A DNA stretch of 64,000 bases from JANQPX01 sp050633905 (GTDB lineage: Bacteria; Pseudomonadota; Alphaproteobacteria; Geminicoccales; Geminicoccaceae): contig JBOEHJ010000013.1 of NCBI GenBank assembly GCA_050633905.1, positions 124,001 through 188,000 on the forward strand, in the 5' to 3' direction. The notes beneath the pieces are model-generated. The model saw only the letters and a list, made by a program, of their open reading frames with translations, made no database searches and was not told where the DNA came from. The position numbers and the translations under genes are program-made. Positions 25,769 to 33,584 of the stretch are shown here, piece after piece (the first letter of the stretch is position 1; each line of letters begins with the position of its first letter).

Positions 25769-27400
25769 ATGACCGTCGTAAACAAACCCACCCAGCCCAT
25801 TGACGGCCAAAAACCGGGCACGTCGGGACTTCGGAAAAAAGTGACCGTCTTTCGTGAGCCGAATTATCTCGAGAACTTCGTGCAGTCGATCTTCGATGCG
25901 CTGGAGGGTTTCCGGGGCAAGACGCTGGTGGTCGGCGGTGATGGTCGCTACTTCAACGAGGAAGCGATACAGATCATTTTGAAGATGGCGGCCGCCAATG
26001 GCTTCGGCCGGACCTTGGTTGGCCAAGGCGGTCTCTTGTCCACGCCGGCGGCATCCGCCGTGATCAGAAAACACCAGGCCTTTGGCGGCATCATCCTCTC
26101 GGCGAGCCATAATCCAGGCGGGCCGACGGGCGATTTCGGCATCAAGTACAATATCGGTAATGGTGGACCGGCGCCTGAAAAGGTCACCGATGCGATCTTA
26201 GCCAACACGACGACGATCAACGCCTACAAGATCCTGGATGCCGCTGATCTGGACCTGTCGACGCTTGGCCCGCGGTCGCTTGGTGAGATGATGGTCGAGG
26301 TGATCGATCCGGTTGCGGATTACCAGGAGCTGATGGAAAGCTATTTCGATTTCGGCGCGATGCGAGCGCTGTTCGAAGGAGGCTTTCGCATGCGCTTCGA
26401 TGCCATGAATGCGGTGACCGGACCTTACGCCAAAGCGATTCTCGAAGGGGTGCTGGCGGCACCGGCTGGAACGGTGGTGAACGGCGAGCCGAAGCCTGAC
26501 TTCGGTGGTCATCATCCCGACCCAAATCTGGTCCATGCCAAGGAACTCTACGATCTCCTGATGAGCGAGGAGGGGCCGGATTTCGGTGCGGCCTCGGACG
26601 GTGATGGCGATCGCAATCTGATCATCGGTAAGGGGATTTTTGTCACCCCTTCCGACAGCCTCGCCCTGCTCGCGGCGAATGCTCATCTGGCGCCGGGCTA
26701 CAGCCAAGGGCTTGCCGGCATTGCTCGCTCCATGCCGACCTCCCAAGCTGCCGATCGGGTCGCCGATAAGTTAGGCATCGCATGCTATGAGACGCCAACC
26801 GGCTGGAAGTTCTTCGGCAATCTGCTGGATGCTGGCAAGGCCACGCTCTGCGGCGAAGAGAGTGCTGGTACGGGCTCCAATCATGTGCGTGAAAAGGATG
26901 GGCTTTGGGCGGTGCTGCTATGGTTGAATATCCTTGCGGTGCGAAAACAGCCTGTTGTTGACATCGTCGTCGAGCATTGGCGGGATCATGGTCGTAACTA
27001 TTATTCGCGCCACGATTATGAGGAGGTCGATGCGGCGTCTGCCGATGAGCTGATGCGTTCTCTCAGAAACCGCCTCGACAGCCTTTCCGGCCTTGATGTC
27101 AACGGCAGCAAGATCAAGACCGCCGATGACTTCGCCTATCACGATCCGATAGATGGCTCGATGAGCGAGCATCAAGGCATTCGCATTGGTTTCGAGGACG
27201 GCTCCAGGATCGTTTTCCGCTTGTCAGGCACAGGTACTGCCGGTGCAACGCTTCGGGTTTATCTCGAGCGCTTCGAGCCGAATCCAGCTCGCCATGACCT
27301 GCCGACCCAAGAAGCACTCGCTTCTCTGATCGTCGCTGCCGACGAGCTTGCCGGGATTAGAACATATACCAAGCGCGATGCACCGACGGTCATTACGTGA
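25769..27400 (+). CDS. pgm: Alpha-D-glucose phosphomutase
   Basis: This 543-residue phosphohexomutase interconverts glucose-1-phosphate and glucose-6-phosphate. The phosphoserine loop SASHNPGGPTGDFGIKYN, the metal-binding loop ASDGDGDRNLI, the sugar-binding CGEESAGTGSNHVREKDG and the C-terminal RLSGTGTAGATLRVY phosphate site are all visible. An in-frame GTG at 25739 is possible, but ATG 25769 gives the common N-terminus. It closes the glycogen run and connects it to Entner-Doudoroff metabolism upstream. Confidence 0.95.
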   Translation: MTVVNKPTQPIDGQKPGTSGLRKKVTVFREPNYLENFVQSIFDALEGFRGKTLVVGGDGRYFNEEAIQIILKMAAANGFGRTLVGQGGLLSTPAASAVIRKHQAFGGIILSASHNPGGPTGDFGIKYNIGNGGPAPEKVTDAILANTTTINAYKILDAADLDLSTLGPRSLGEMMVEVIDPVADYQELMESYFDFGAMRALFEGGFRMRFDAMNAVTGPYAKAILEGVLAAPAGTVVNGEPKPDFGGHHPDPNLVHAKELYDLLMSEEGPDFGAASDGDGDRNLIIGKGIFVTPSDSLALLAANAHLAPGYSQGLAGIARSMPTSQAADRVADKLGIACYETPTGWKFFGNLLDAGKATLCGEESAGTGSNHVREKDGLWAVLLWLNILAVRKQPVVDIVVEHWRDHGRNYYSRHDYEEVDAASADELMRSLRNRLDSLSGLDVNGSKIKTADDFAYHDPIDGSMSEHQGIRIGFEDGSRIVFRLSGTGTAGATLRVYLERFEPNPARHDLPTQEALASLIVAADELAGIRTYTKRDAPTVIT

Positions 27401-27450
27401 CGAAGGATGCCAGCCATGCATCATCCCCATAACCCGTACGCTCTGACAAC

Positions 27451-29004
27451 ATGAACGCCGAGGAACGGAAACGGCCGCTTGATCTCGATCCGGAGCGGGC
27501 TGATCGTGTTGGTCGCAAGCATGTTGCGGTGGTCGATCTGGGCTCGAACTCGGTTCGCCTGGTCATCTATGACAGCTTGAGCCGCGCACCCTTCCCGCGT
27601 TTTAACGAGAAGTCGCTTTGTCATCTCGGTGAGGGGCTGCGCGAAACCGGCCAATTGCGGGAGGAAGCGATCGAGGCGACCGTGCGCGCGGTCTCCCGCT
27701 TTGCCGCGATCGCCATGGCGATGGATGTCGAGCGCATCGATCTCATCGCGACCGAGGCGATCCGGAAGGCCAGTAACGGCCAGAACCTGATCGATCAACT
27801 ATTCGACGAGACCGGGTTGCATGTCCGGCTCTTGAGCGAAGCCGAAGAGGCCCGCTTTGCTGCTTATGGCGTGATTTCCGGCTTTTATCGTCCGCGTGGT
27901 CTGGTGGGTGACATGGGCGGCGGCAGCCTCGAACTCGCCGAAGTCGCGGAGGATCATGTCGGCGAACGCTGGGTCAGCTTGCCGGTCGGTGCCTTGCCGG
28001 TGACGCGGCTGCTGGAGGAGCATGGCAAGGACGCTAAGAATGTCATCGACGAAATCCTTGGCGATCGCCTGCCGCCGTTTCTGACTGAACCTGTTTTATA
28101 CATGGTAGGCGGCGGCTGGCGGGCACTCGCTCGGGTCCATATGGCGTTGACCAATGCACCGGTGAAAGTCGCCCATGGCTATGAGCTGGACTACAAGGAG
28201 ATCCGTGACTTCGCCAAGAAGGTCTGGCGAATGCCGATCGCTGAGATCGCCGATTTGCCGGATGTGCCGAGCCGGCGCATCAAAACGCTGCCGGCGGCAG
28301 CACTGGTGCTGGATCGTGTCCTGAAAAAGCTCAGACCCGAACGGATCGTGGTCTCGGCGCTTGGCCTGCGGGAGGGGTGGCTCTATGCCCATCTTCCCGA
28401 TGAGGAGCGTTTGCTCGATCCAGTGATCGAAGGGGCTCAGAATTTTGGCCTGATGCTTGCGAGAGTTCCGTCTTTCGCGCCTGCCTTGGTGTGCTGGACG
28501 GCCAATCTTTTTCCGGGCGAGGTGCATCGTGAGAAACGCCTTCGCGTGGCGGCCTGCGCGCTTTCGGATATTGCTTGGAGCGACCATCGAAGCGTTCAGG
28601 CCCAGCAGAGCTTTGATCGGATCATCCGTTTTCCCTTTGTTGGCATCAATCACGGTGAGCGCCTCTGGCTCGCGGCGACCGTCTATGCTCGCTATAGCGG
28701 TGACTTTGATGCACCGATCCTCGAGCCGGCAAGGGCTATCCTTTCATCAGCGCAGTTGCGCCAAGCGGAAGTCCTTGGCCGTGCCATGCTGCTCGCCTAT
28801 CGCTTTTCAGGCAGCGTTCCGGAGATCTTGAAATCTGCTCGACTCATCATCGAGGCCGAGCAGGTCCGTCTGGAGACCAGCGATGCGATCAAGGCACCGG
28901 ACAGCGATGCCGTGCAAACGCGCCTCAGGCAACTTGCCAAGGCACTCGGCTTGTCACGAGGGGAGATTATCGAAGTTGCAGGTAGCGACTTGCCCGACAA
29001 TTGA
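27451..29004 (+). CDS. ppx: Exopolyphosphatase, Ppx/GppA family
   Basis: The 517-residue protein has the ASKHA-type phosphatase core: VAVVDLGSNSVRLVIYDSL near the N-terminus and VGDMGGGSLELAEVAED for the second phosphate loop. A C-terminal HD-like helical region follows, as in longer alphaproteobacterial Ppx proteins. It is expected to remove terminal phosphates from polyphosphate or to act on pppGpp. It starts 50 bases after pgm on the same strand and may be co-transcribed. The substrate, polyphosphate or pppGpp, cannot be separated from sequence. Confidence 0.88.
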   Translation: MNAEERKRPLDLDPERADRVGRKHVAVVDLGSNSVRLVIYDSLSRAPFPRFNEKSLCHLGEGLRETGQLREEAIEATVRAVSRFAAIAMAMDVERIDLIATEAIRKASNGQNLIDQLFDETGLHVRLLSEAEEARFAAYGVISGFYRPRGLVGDMGGGSLELAEVAEDHVGERWVSLPVGALPVTRLLEEHGKDAKNVIDEILGDRLPPFLTEPVLYMVGGGWRALARVHMALTNAPVKVAHGYELDYKEIRDFAKKVWRMPIAEIADLPDVPSRRIKTLPAAALVLDRVLKKLRPERIVVSALGLREGWLYAHLPDEERLLDPVIEGAQNFGLMLARVPSFAPALVCWTANLFPGEVHREKRLRVAACALSDIAWSDHRSVQAQQSFDRIIRFPFVGINHGERLWLAATVYARYSGDFDAPILEPARAILSSAQLRQAEVLGRAMLLAYRFSGSVPEILKSARLIIEAEQVRLETSDAIKAPDSDAVQTRLRQLAKALGLSRGEIIEVAGSDLPDN

Positions 29005-29107
29005 CCAGGGCTGGTTTGGCAACGAGACGTTGCTTCGACAATGACAAAATCCATGGCGATCCGAGTGATGTATCGGTGAAGAACACTGGGGTGAGAGGGA
29101 CGACTTT

Positions 29108-30085
29108 ATGAGCGGATTTTTGGCGCTTCTCGACGATGTGACGGCCATCGCGAGGCTTGCGGCATCGCAAATCGACGACATCGCGGCTCAGGCAACGAGG
29201 GCTGGCGTTAAAGCTGCCGGCGTGGTGATCGATGATGCGGCCGTTACGCCCAAATACGTAACAGGTCTGCCTGCTGCGCGCGAATTGCCGATCGTCTGGA
29301 AGATCGCGCGTGCGTCGTTTTTCAATAAGCTCGTCATTCTCCTGCCGGCTGCCTTGCTGCTGAATGCCTTCGTGCCCTGGCTTCTGACGCCGCTCCTCAT
29401 GCTTGGTGGGGCCTATCTTTGCTTTGAGGGGGCTGAGAAGGTCTGGCATCTGATCGTGCCCCATAAGGAGCATGGGCCGCAGGAAGCGGAGACGCTGGAT
29501 GCTGCCCATCTTGAGGAGAGACGGGTGAAGGGCGCAATCAAAACCGATTTCATTCTGTCGGCTGAGATCATGACCATCTCCCTTGCCACGATCGAGACGG
29601 ACAGTATTTGGGGTGCTGGTATCGCACTCGCCATCGTCGCTATAGGGATCACGGCGGTCGTCTATGGTGCTGTTGCATTGCTGGTGAAGGCTGATGATGT
29701 CGGTCTGAAGTTAAGTCAGGTCGGACGCTTTTCGGTGACCAGGGCGCTTGGCCGAGGCATCGTCAAGTTCATGCCGACCCTGATGGCGGTGATTTCGGCG
29801 ATCGGGACGGCGGCCATGTTGTGGGTCGGCGGCAATATCATCGTGCACGGCTTACACGAACTCGGATGGCACTGGCCGTTTGAGAGCATCCATCATGCCG
29901 CAGAGGTGGCGGCTACCATGGTGGGCATGGCGAAAGGCTTCGTCGCCTGGGTGGTGACGGCTGCTTTCGATGGCGTGATCGGGCTTGTGCTCGGCCTGTT
30001 GCTGATCCCCATCGCAGCCAGCATCGTCATGCCGATCGCCCAGCTTTTTTCAAACAAAGAGGAAGAAGGTAAGCAGGCGGGTTAG
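29108..30085 (+). CDS. DUF808 (YedI-like) inner-membrane protein
   Basis: The 325-residue product begins MSGFLALLDDVTAIARLAA, the typical DUF808/YedI start, and continues with KYVTGLPAARELPIVWKIA and GGAYLCFEGAEKVWH, both strongly conserved in the family. Five or so hydrophobic segments are spread through the chain. No function is established for the family; some annotations call it a membrane-stress protein. It lies about 100 bases after ppx on the same strand with no further clue to its role. Confidence 0.85.
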   Translation: MSGFLALLDDVTAIARLAASQIDDIAAQATRAGVKAAGVVIDDAAVTPKYVTGLPAARELPIVWKIARASFFNKLVILLPAALLLNAFVPWLLTPLLMLGGAYLCFEGAEKVWHLIVPHKEHGPQEAETLDAAHLEERRVKGAIKTDFILSAEIMTISLATIETDSIWGAGIALAIVAIGITAVVYGAVALLVKADDVGLKLSQVGRFSVTRALGRGIVKFMPTLMAVISAIGTAAMLWVGGNIIVHGLHELGWHWPFESIHHAAEVAATMVGMAKGFVAWVVTAAFDGVIGLVLGLLLIPIAASIVMPIAQLFSNKEEEGKQAG

Positions 30086-30146
30086 AAGCCAGGCCGAGAA
30101 GTTGCTCTTTCGCTCACTTCCTTCGTTGACGTTCTAGGAAACATCC

Positions 30147-30563
30147 ATGCTATCTGAGTCATCAAGCGACGCTGAAATGGCCGCCTTGCAGCGGGATGTG
30201 TTTGTGCCCGAAAAACATCAGGGCACGCTGACAAGGGTCCGCTGGCTGGCCGAGCTGTTCGACGACCGATTTCGCCTGCCCGGCACCGGCCGCCGCTTTG
30301 GCTTTGACGGCATCCTCGGCCTGGTTCCAGGCGTCGGTGATGCGGCAACCGGTGTCGTCTCGCTCTATCTTGCAGCAGAGAGTTGGCGTCTCGGCATGCC
30401 GTTCATGTCCATCTTACGCATGGGCGTGAATGTCGCCATCGATGCAATTCTAGGGGCGATCCCACTGCTGGGCGATCTGTTCGACTTCGCCTGGAGAGCC
30501 AACCAAAGAAACGTCCGACTGGTTCTCGATCACCTCGAAAGCAGTGATGGATCCCGATCCTAG
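30147..30563 (+). CDS. DUF4112 domain protein
   Basis: This small 138-residue protein has the DUF4112 pattern: VRWLAELFDDRFRLPGTGRR, then GFDGILGLVPGVGDAATG and AILGAIPLLGDLFDFAWR, and a C-terminal NQRNVRLVLDHL. The Gly-rich hydrophobic stretches suggest membrane association. The function is unknown. It is the last plus-strand gene before the convergent CO dehydrogenase cluster. Confidence 0.8.
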   Translation: MLSESSSDAEMAALQRDVFVPEKHQGTLTRVRWLAELFDDRFRLPGTGRRFGFDGILGLVPGVGDAATGVVSLYLAAESWRLGMPFMSILRMGVNVAIDAILGAIPLLGDLFDFAWRANQRNVRLVLDHLESSDGSRS

Positions 30564-30643
30564 TTGTATGACAACATCAGAAGATTAGTCCGGTTAGACT
30601 GAAGGGGTATCAGATCAGCGCCCCAGACCGGAGGTTCGCCGCC

Positions 30644-31444
30644 TTAGTCGCGCCGACGTTTGTCCTGGATGATCTCGCCCAGAATGGAAAGGGCGATCTC
30701 TTCGGGATCGATCGCGCCGAGATCGAGGCCGGCTGGACCATGAAGGTCTTGTTTTCGCGCTTTTGGAATGTCGTCGTCTAGCTGGTCCAACAATGCTGTA
30801 ATCTTCCGTCGGCTACCGACCATACCGACATAATGCGCTGGTGATCGGAGTGCTGCCTCGAGGGCAGGGCGGTCTTGTTGGCCCTGGGTTGCAACGACGA
30901 TGGCATCTTGCTGATCGAGCATCAATGGCGCGAGGTCGAATCCCTGGATCGACTGATGCGGTGGCTCAGCCTCAGGACGATTTGATGCCCCTGCAGCGAT
31001 GGTCTGATAACTCATGGCATGGGCCAGGCGCGCAAGGGCGTCGGCGACGGGTGATGAGCCGCAGATCACCAGGCGCATATGTTGCTTCATCGGTTCCAGG
31101 AAGAAGTCGACCGTGCCGCCGCTCGGACAGCTCGAACCATGGAGCTCGATCCCATCTTGATCGGTCGAAGCGGTCGAGGCGTCGACCTCGGTTTTTGGCT
31201 TAACCCGCATCAGGCGGGGTTCTCCAGATTTGAGGACGTCGAGGGCGGAGCGTTTGACAGCACCCTGAACGCAGCTGCCGCCGACGAAGCCGTGCAGTGT
31301 CCCGTCATCGGTGACAACGGCCTTGGCGCCTGCTTTGGCGGAGGTGGCATTGGCCGTGCGCACCACCGTGACCACGCAGAAGTTCCGACCACCGCGTCGG
31401 AGGTCGTCGATCAAAGAAAGGGTCGCTTCGAGACTTCGGCTCAT
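30644..31444 (-). CDS. coxF: CO dehydrogenase maturation factor of the XdhC/CoxF family
   Basis: The product of about 266 residues has the XdhC/CoxI N-terminal domain (VVRTANATSAKAGAKAVV, GFVGGSCVQGAVKRSA) and a C-terminal Rossmann-like XdhC_C domain (ICGSSPVADALARLA, YVGMVGSRRK, with Cys in HGSSCPSGG). Family members bind and protect molybdenum cofactor and help insert it into molybdenum hydroxylases. ATG 31444 is chosen because it lies just after the preceding coxE gene (13-base gap); the frame upstream is non-family sequence. It is the most downstream gene of the cox operon, as expected for coxF after coxD-coxE. Confidence 0.88.
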   Translation of the reverse strand: MSRSLEATLSLIDDLRRGGRNFCVVTVVRTANATSAKAGAKAVVTDDGTLHGFVGGSCVQGAVKRSALDVLKSGEPRLMRVKPKTEVDASTASTDQDGIELHGSSCPSGGTVDFFLEPMKQHMRLVICGSSPVADALARLAHAMSYQTIAAGASNRPEAEPPHQSIQGFDLAPLMLDQQDAIVVATQGQQDRPALEAALRSPAHYVGMVGSRRKITALLDQLDDDIPKARKQDLHGPAGLDLGAIDPEEIALSILGEIIQDKRRRD

Positions 31445-31457
31445 CAGCTCACCATGG

Positions 31458-32648
31458 TCACAAACGCGCCAGATCAGGCTCGATCGCGGCGAGGGCGTCC
31501 AGGCTGTGCGCGGCGGCAAAATGATCGATCCAAGGCATGGCAGCTGCCATCGCCTTATTGATCGGCTCATAATCCTGCCAGCCAAGCAACGGGTTCAACC
31601 ACACGATGCGTCGCGCTCGTTTTTTAAGTCGTGAAAGCTCGTTCACGAGGTTGTGGCACGACCCCGTATCGTAACCATCGGACAGGCATAAAAAGATGGT
31701 GCGGCTGTCGATGGTCGACTTGGCGTAGCGGTCGTTGAAGATCTTGAGGCAGGTGCCGAGTTTTGTGCCGCCGCCGAAGCCTTCGGCCATCAGGGCGAGA
31801 CGGCCCATCGCCCGAATGCTGTCGCGGTCGCGGATCGCATCGGTCACGCGTAGAAGGCGCGTATGGAAAAGGAAAGCGTCCGTTTCTATCCAAGAACACA
31901 CCAGGCCTTTCAGGAACTGCAGAAAAAAGCGGCTATAAGGCTGCATCGAGCCGGAGACGTCGAGGAACACCACGATCCGCACCGGGCGGTCCGGTTTTTT
32001 TTGTTGGACCAGGTCCAGCGGCTCGCCGCCAAGCGAGAGATTGGCGCGGATAGTGCGGCGCAGATCGAGGCGTGAGCCTTTTCGCGCAGCCCGGTGGCGG
32101 CGCGACAGGCGGTAGCGGATGGAGCGGGCGAGACGGAACGCCAGGCGTTCGGCGGCGGCAATCTCATCCGGATCGGTGAGATGCCGAAGATCGGTGCGTT
32201 GCAGGTTCTTCTGGGTTGAAGCGATCAGGCGGCCCTGACCGTCCTTTGATGCTGCGTCGTCATCGGTGACGGCTTCCTCGTTGACGCCCCGCTTCGGCGT
32301 TTTGCTGTCGCCTCGTTCGAGATGATCCTGCCAGATCTCTGGGTGTTGCTTTCCGGTGGCACTTCCCGGTTTAGACATGCTGTGCACGTGGTTACGGATG
32401 CGGCCCCGCTGCTGCCAGTAGGCTTCGAAATGCTCGTCGAAGCGCAGCCATTCCTCTCGCCTGGAACTGAGGAGAATGCGCAGGCCAAGTTTGGTCTGGT
32501 CATGGGGTAGCCAGCGTCGGTCATTGAGGAGGCGAAGGACTGTTTCGGCCTCTGCCGTGCCGACGGCAAAGTCATTGGCGCGCAGATGGCTGAGAAAACC
32601 GATCATGCGGGACGGCAGGCCCGGTGGGGCGGCCGTCTTCACAGTCAT
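31458..32648 (-). CDS. coxE: VWA-domain CO dehydrogenase maturation protein CoxE
   Basis: The 396-residue protein has a C-terminal von Willebrand A domain with an intact MIDAS start DVSGSMQPYSRF and a later FLCLSDGYDTG. The N-terminal region is a long charged, Arg-rich segment (RYRLSRRHRAARKGSRL), as in CoxE. CoxE works with the AAA+ ATPase CoxD to assemble the [CuSMoO2] centre of CO dehydrogenase. It overlaps coxD by four bases and is followed 13 bases later by coxF. Confidence 0.9.
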   Translation of the reverse strand: MTVKTAAPPGLPSRMIGFLSHLRANDFAVGTAEAETVLRLLNDRRWLPHDQTKLGLRILLSSRREEWLRFDEHFEAYWQQRGRIRNHVHSMSKPGSATGKQHPEIWQDHLERGDSKTPKRGVNEEAVTDDDAASKDGQGRLIASTQKNLQRTDLRHLTDPDEIAAAERLAFRLARSIRYRLSRRHRAARKGSRLDLRRTIRANLSLGGEPLDLVQQKKPDRPVRIVVFLDVSGSMQPYSRFFLQFLKGLVCSWIETDAFLFHTRLLRVTDAIRDRDSIRAMGRLALMAEGFGGGTKLGTCLKIFNDRYAKSTIDSRTIFLCLSDGYDTGSCHNLVNELSRLKKRARRIVWLNPLLGWQDYEPINKAMAAAMPWIDHFAAAHSLDALAAIEPDLARL

Positions 32649-33523
32649 GCCGCTCGCCCAGCGAGCCGGTTGGCGACTTCCTTGGTCACTGCATGCTGAT
32701 CCGCTTCTGTCTTGAGCAGGCAGATGAGTGTCTGCCGAATCACGTCAGGATCCCCGTCAAGTGCCTTGATATCGAGGCCGATCAAGGCGGCAGCCCAATC
32801 CAGCGTTTCGGCAATGCCCGGCGTTTTCTCGAGATTTTCCAGGCGAAGGGCCTGAACGAAGCGGACGATCTGCTCTGCGAGCATCTTTTCGATACCGGGC
32901 AGGCGTTTTTGCAGAATTTGCAACTCGCGCGCTTCGCTCGGAAAATCAATATGGGCGTAGAGACAGCGGCGGCGAAGGGCATCAGAAAGCTCACGCGTGC
33001 CGTTGCTGGTGAGGATAACGATTGGGATCGAGACGGCGTTGATCGTGCCGAGTTCGGGGATGGTGATTTGAAAGTCCGAGAGAATTTCCAAAAGAAAAGC
33101 CTCGAACTCTTCGTCCGCCCGATCGATCTCGTCAATCAGCAGGACCGGCGATTTTTTTTGGGAGATGGCGTCGAGCAGGGGGCGGCGGAGGAGAAAGCGA
33201 TCGGAGAAAATCTCCGTTTCAATCTCATCAGCGCCGAGGCCACCTTGCTCACGGGCTTTGATCGCCAGAAGCTGGCGACGGTAGTTCCATTCATAGATCG
33301 CCTGGTTGGCATCCAGACCCTCATAGCACTGAAGGCGGATCAAGCGCGTGCTCAGAACCTTGGCAAGTGTCTTGGCAATCTCTGTCTTGCCGACGCCAGC
33401 CTCGCCCTCCAGCAGCAACGGCCGCTGTAGGTGCAAGGTCAAAGCGAGGGCTGCACCGAGCGTCTCGTCGGCGATGTAGCCCGCTTTTGCCAGGCGTTGC
33501 TGCAGATCGTCGATATTTTTCAT
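32645..33523 (-). CDS. coxD: MoxR-type AAA+ ATPase CoxD
   Basis: This ATPase of about 292 residues begins MKNIDDLQQRLAKAGYIAD. It has Walker A EGEAGVGKTEIAKTLA, Walker B PVLLIDEIDRADEEFEAFL and the sensor region ILTSNGTRELSDALRRRC. CoxD-type MoxR proteins act on the immature CO dehydrogenase active site. ATG 33523 is preferred; the frame opens earlier with a TTG at 33559 inside the short space after coxL. It lies 61 bases after coxL and overlaps coxE, in the order known for cox clusters. Confidence 0.92.
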   Translation of the reverse strand: MKNIDDLQQRLAKAGYIADETLGAALALTLHLQRPLLLEGEAGVGKTEIAKTLAKVLSTRLIRLQCYEGLDANQAIYEWNYRRQLLAIKAREQGGLGADEIETEIFSDRFLLRRPLLDAISQKKSPVLLIDEIDRADEEFEAFLLEILSDFQITIPELGTINAVSIPIVILTSNGTRELSDALRRRCLYAHIDFPSEARELQILQKRLPGIEKMLAEQIVRFVQALRLENLEKTPGIAETLDWAAALIGLDIKALDGDPDVIRQTLICLLKTEADQHAVTKEVANRLAGRAA

Positions 33524-33584
33524 AACAGTAGAAATGGGCCCGGTTGGTTTATGGGGCAATCCAGCGCCGGGCCCATCTCCCCCT

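Noticed and set aside
32624..33430. Plus-strand 268-residue frame opposite coxD
   Set aside because: CoxD has intact Walker motifs on the minus strand, so the plus frame is a shadow.
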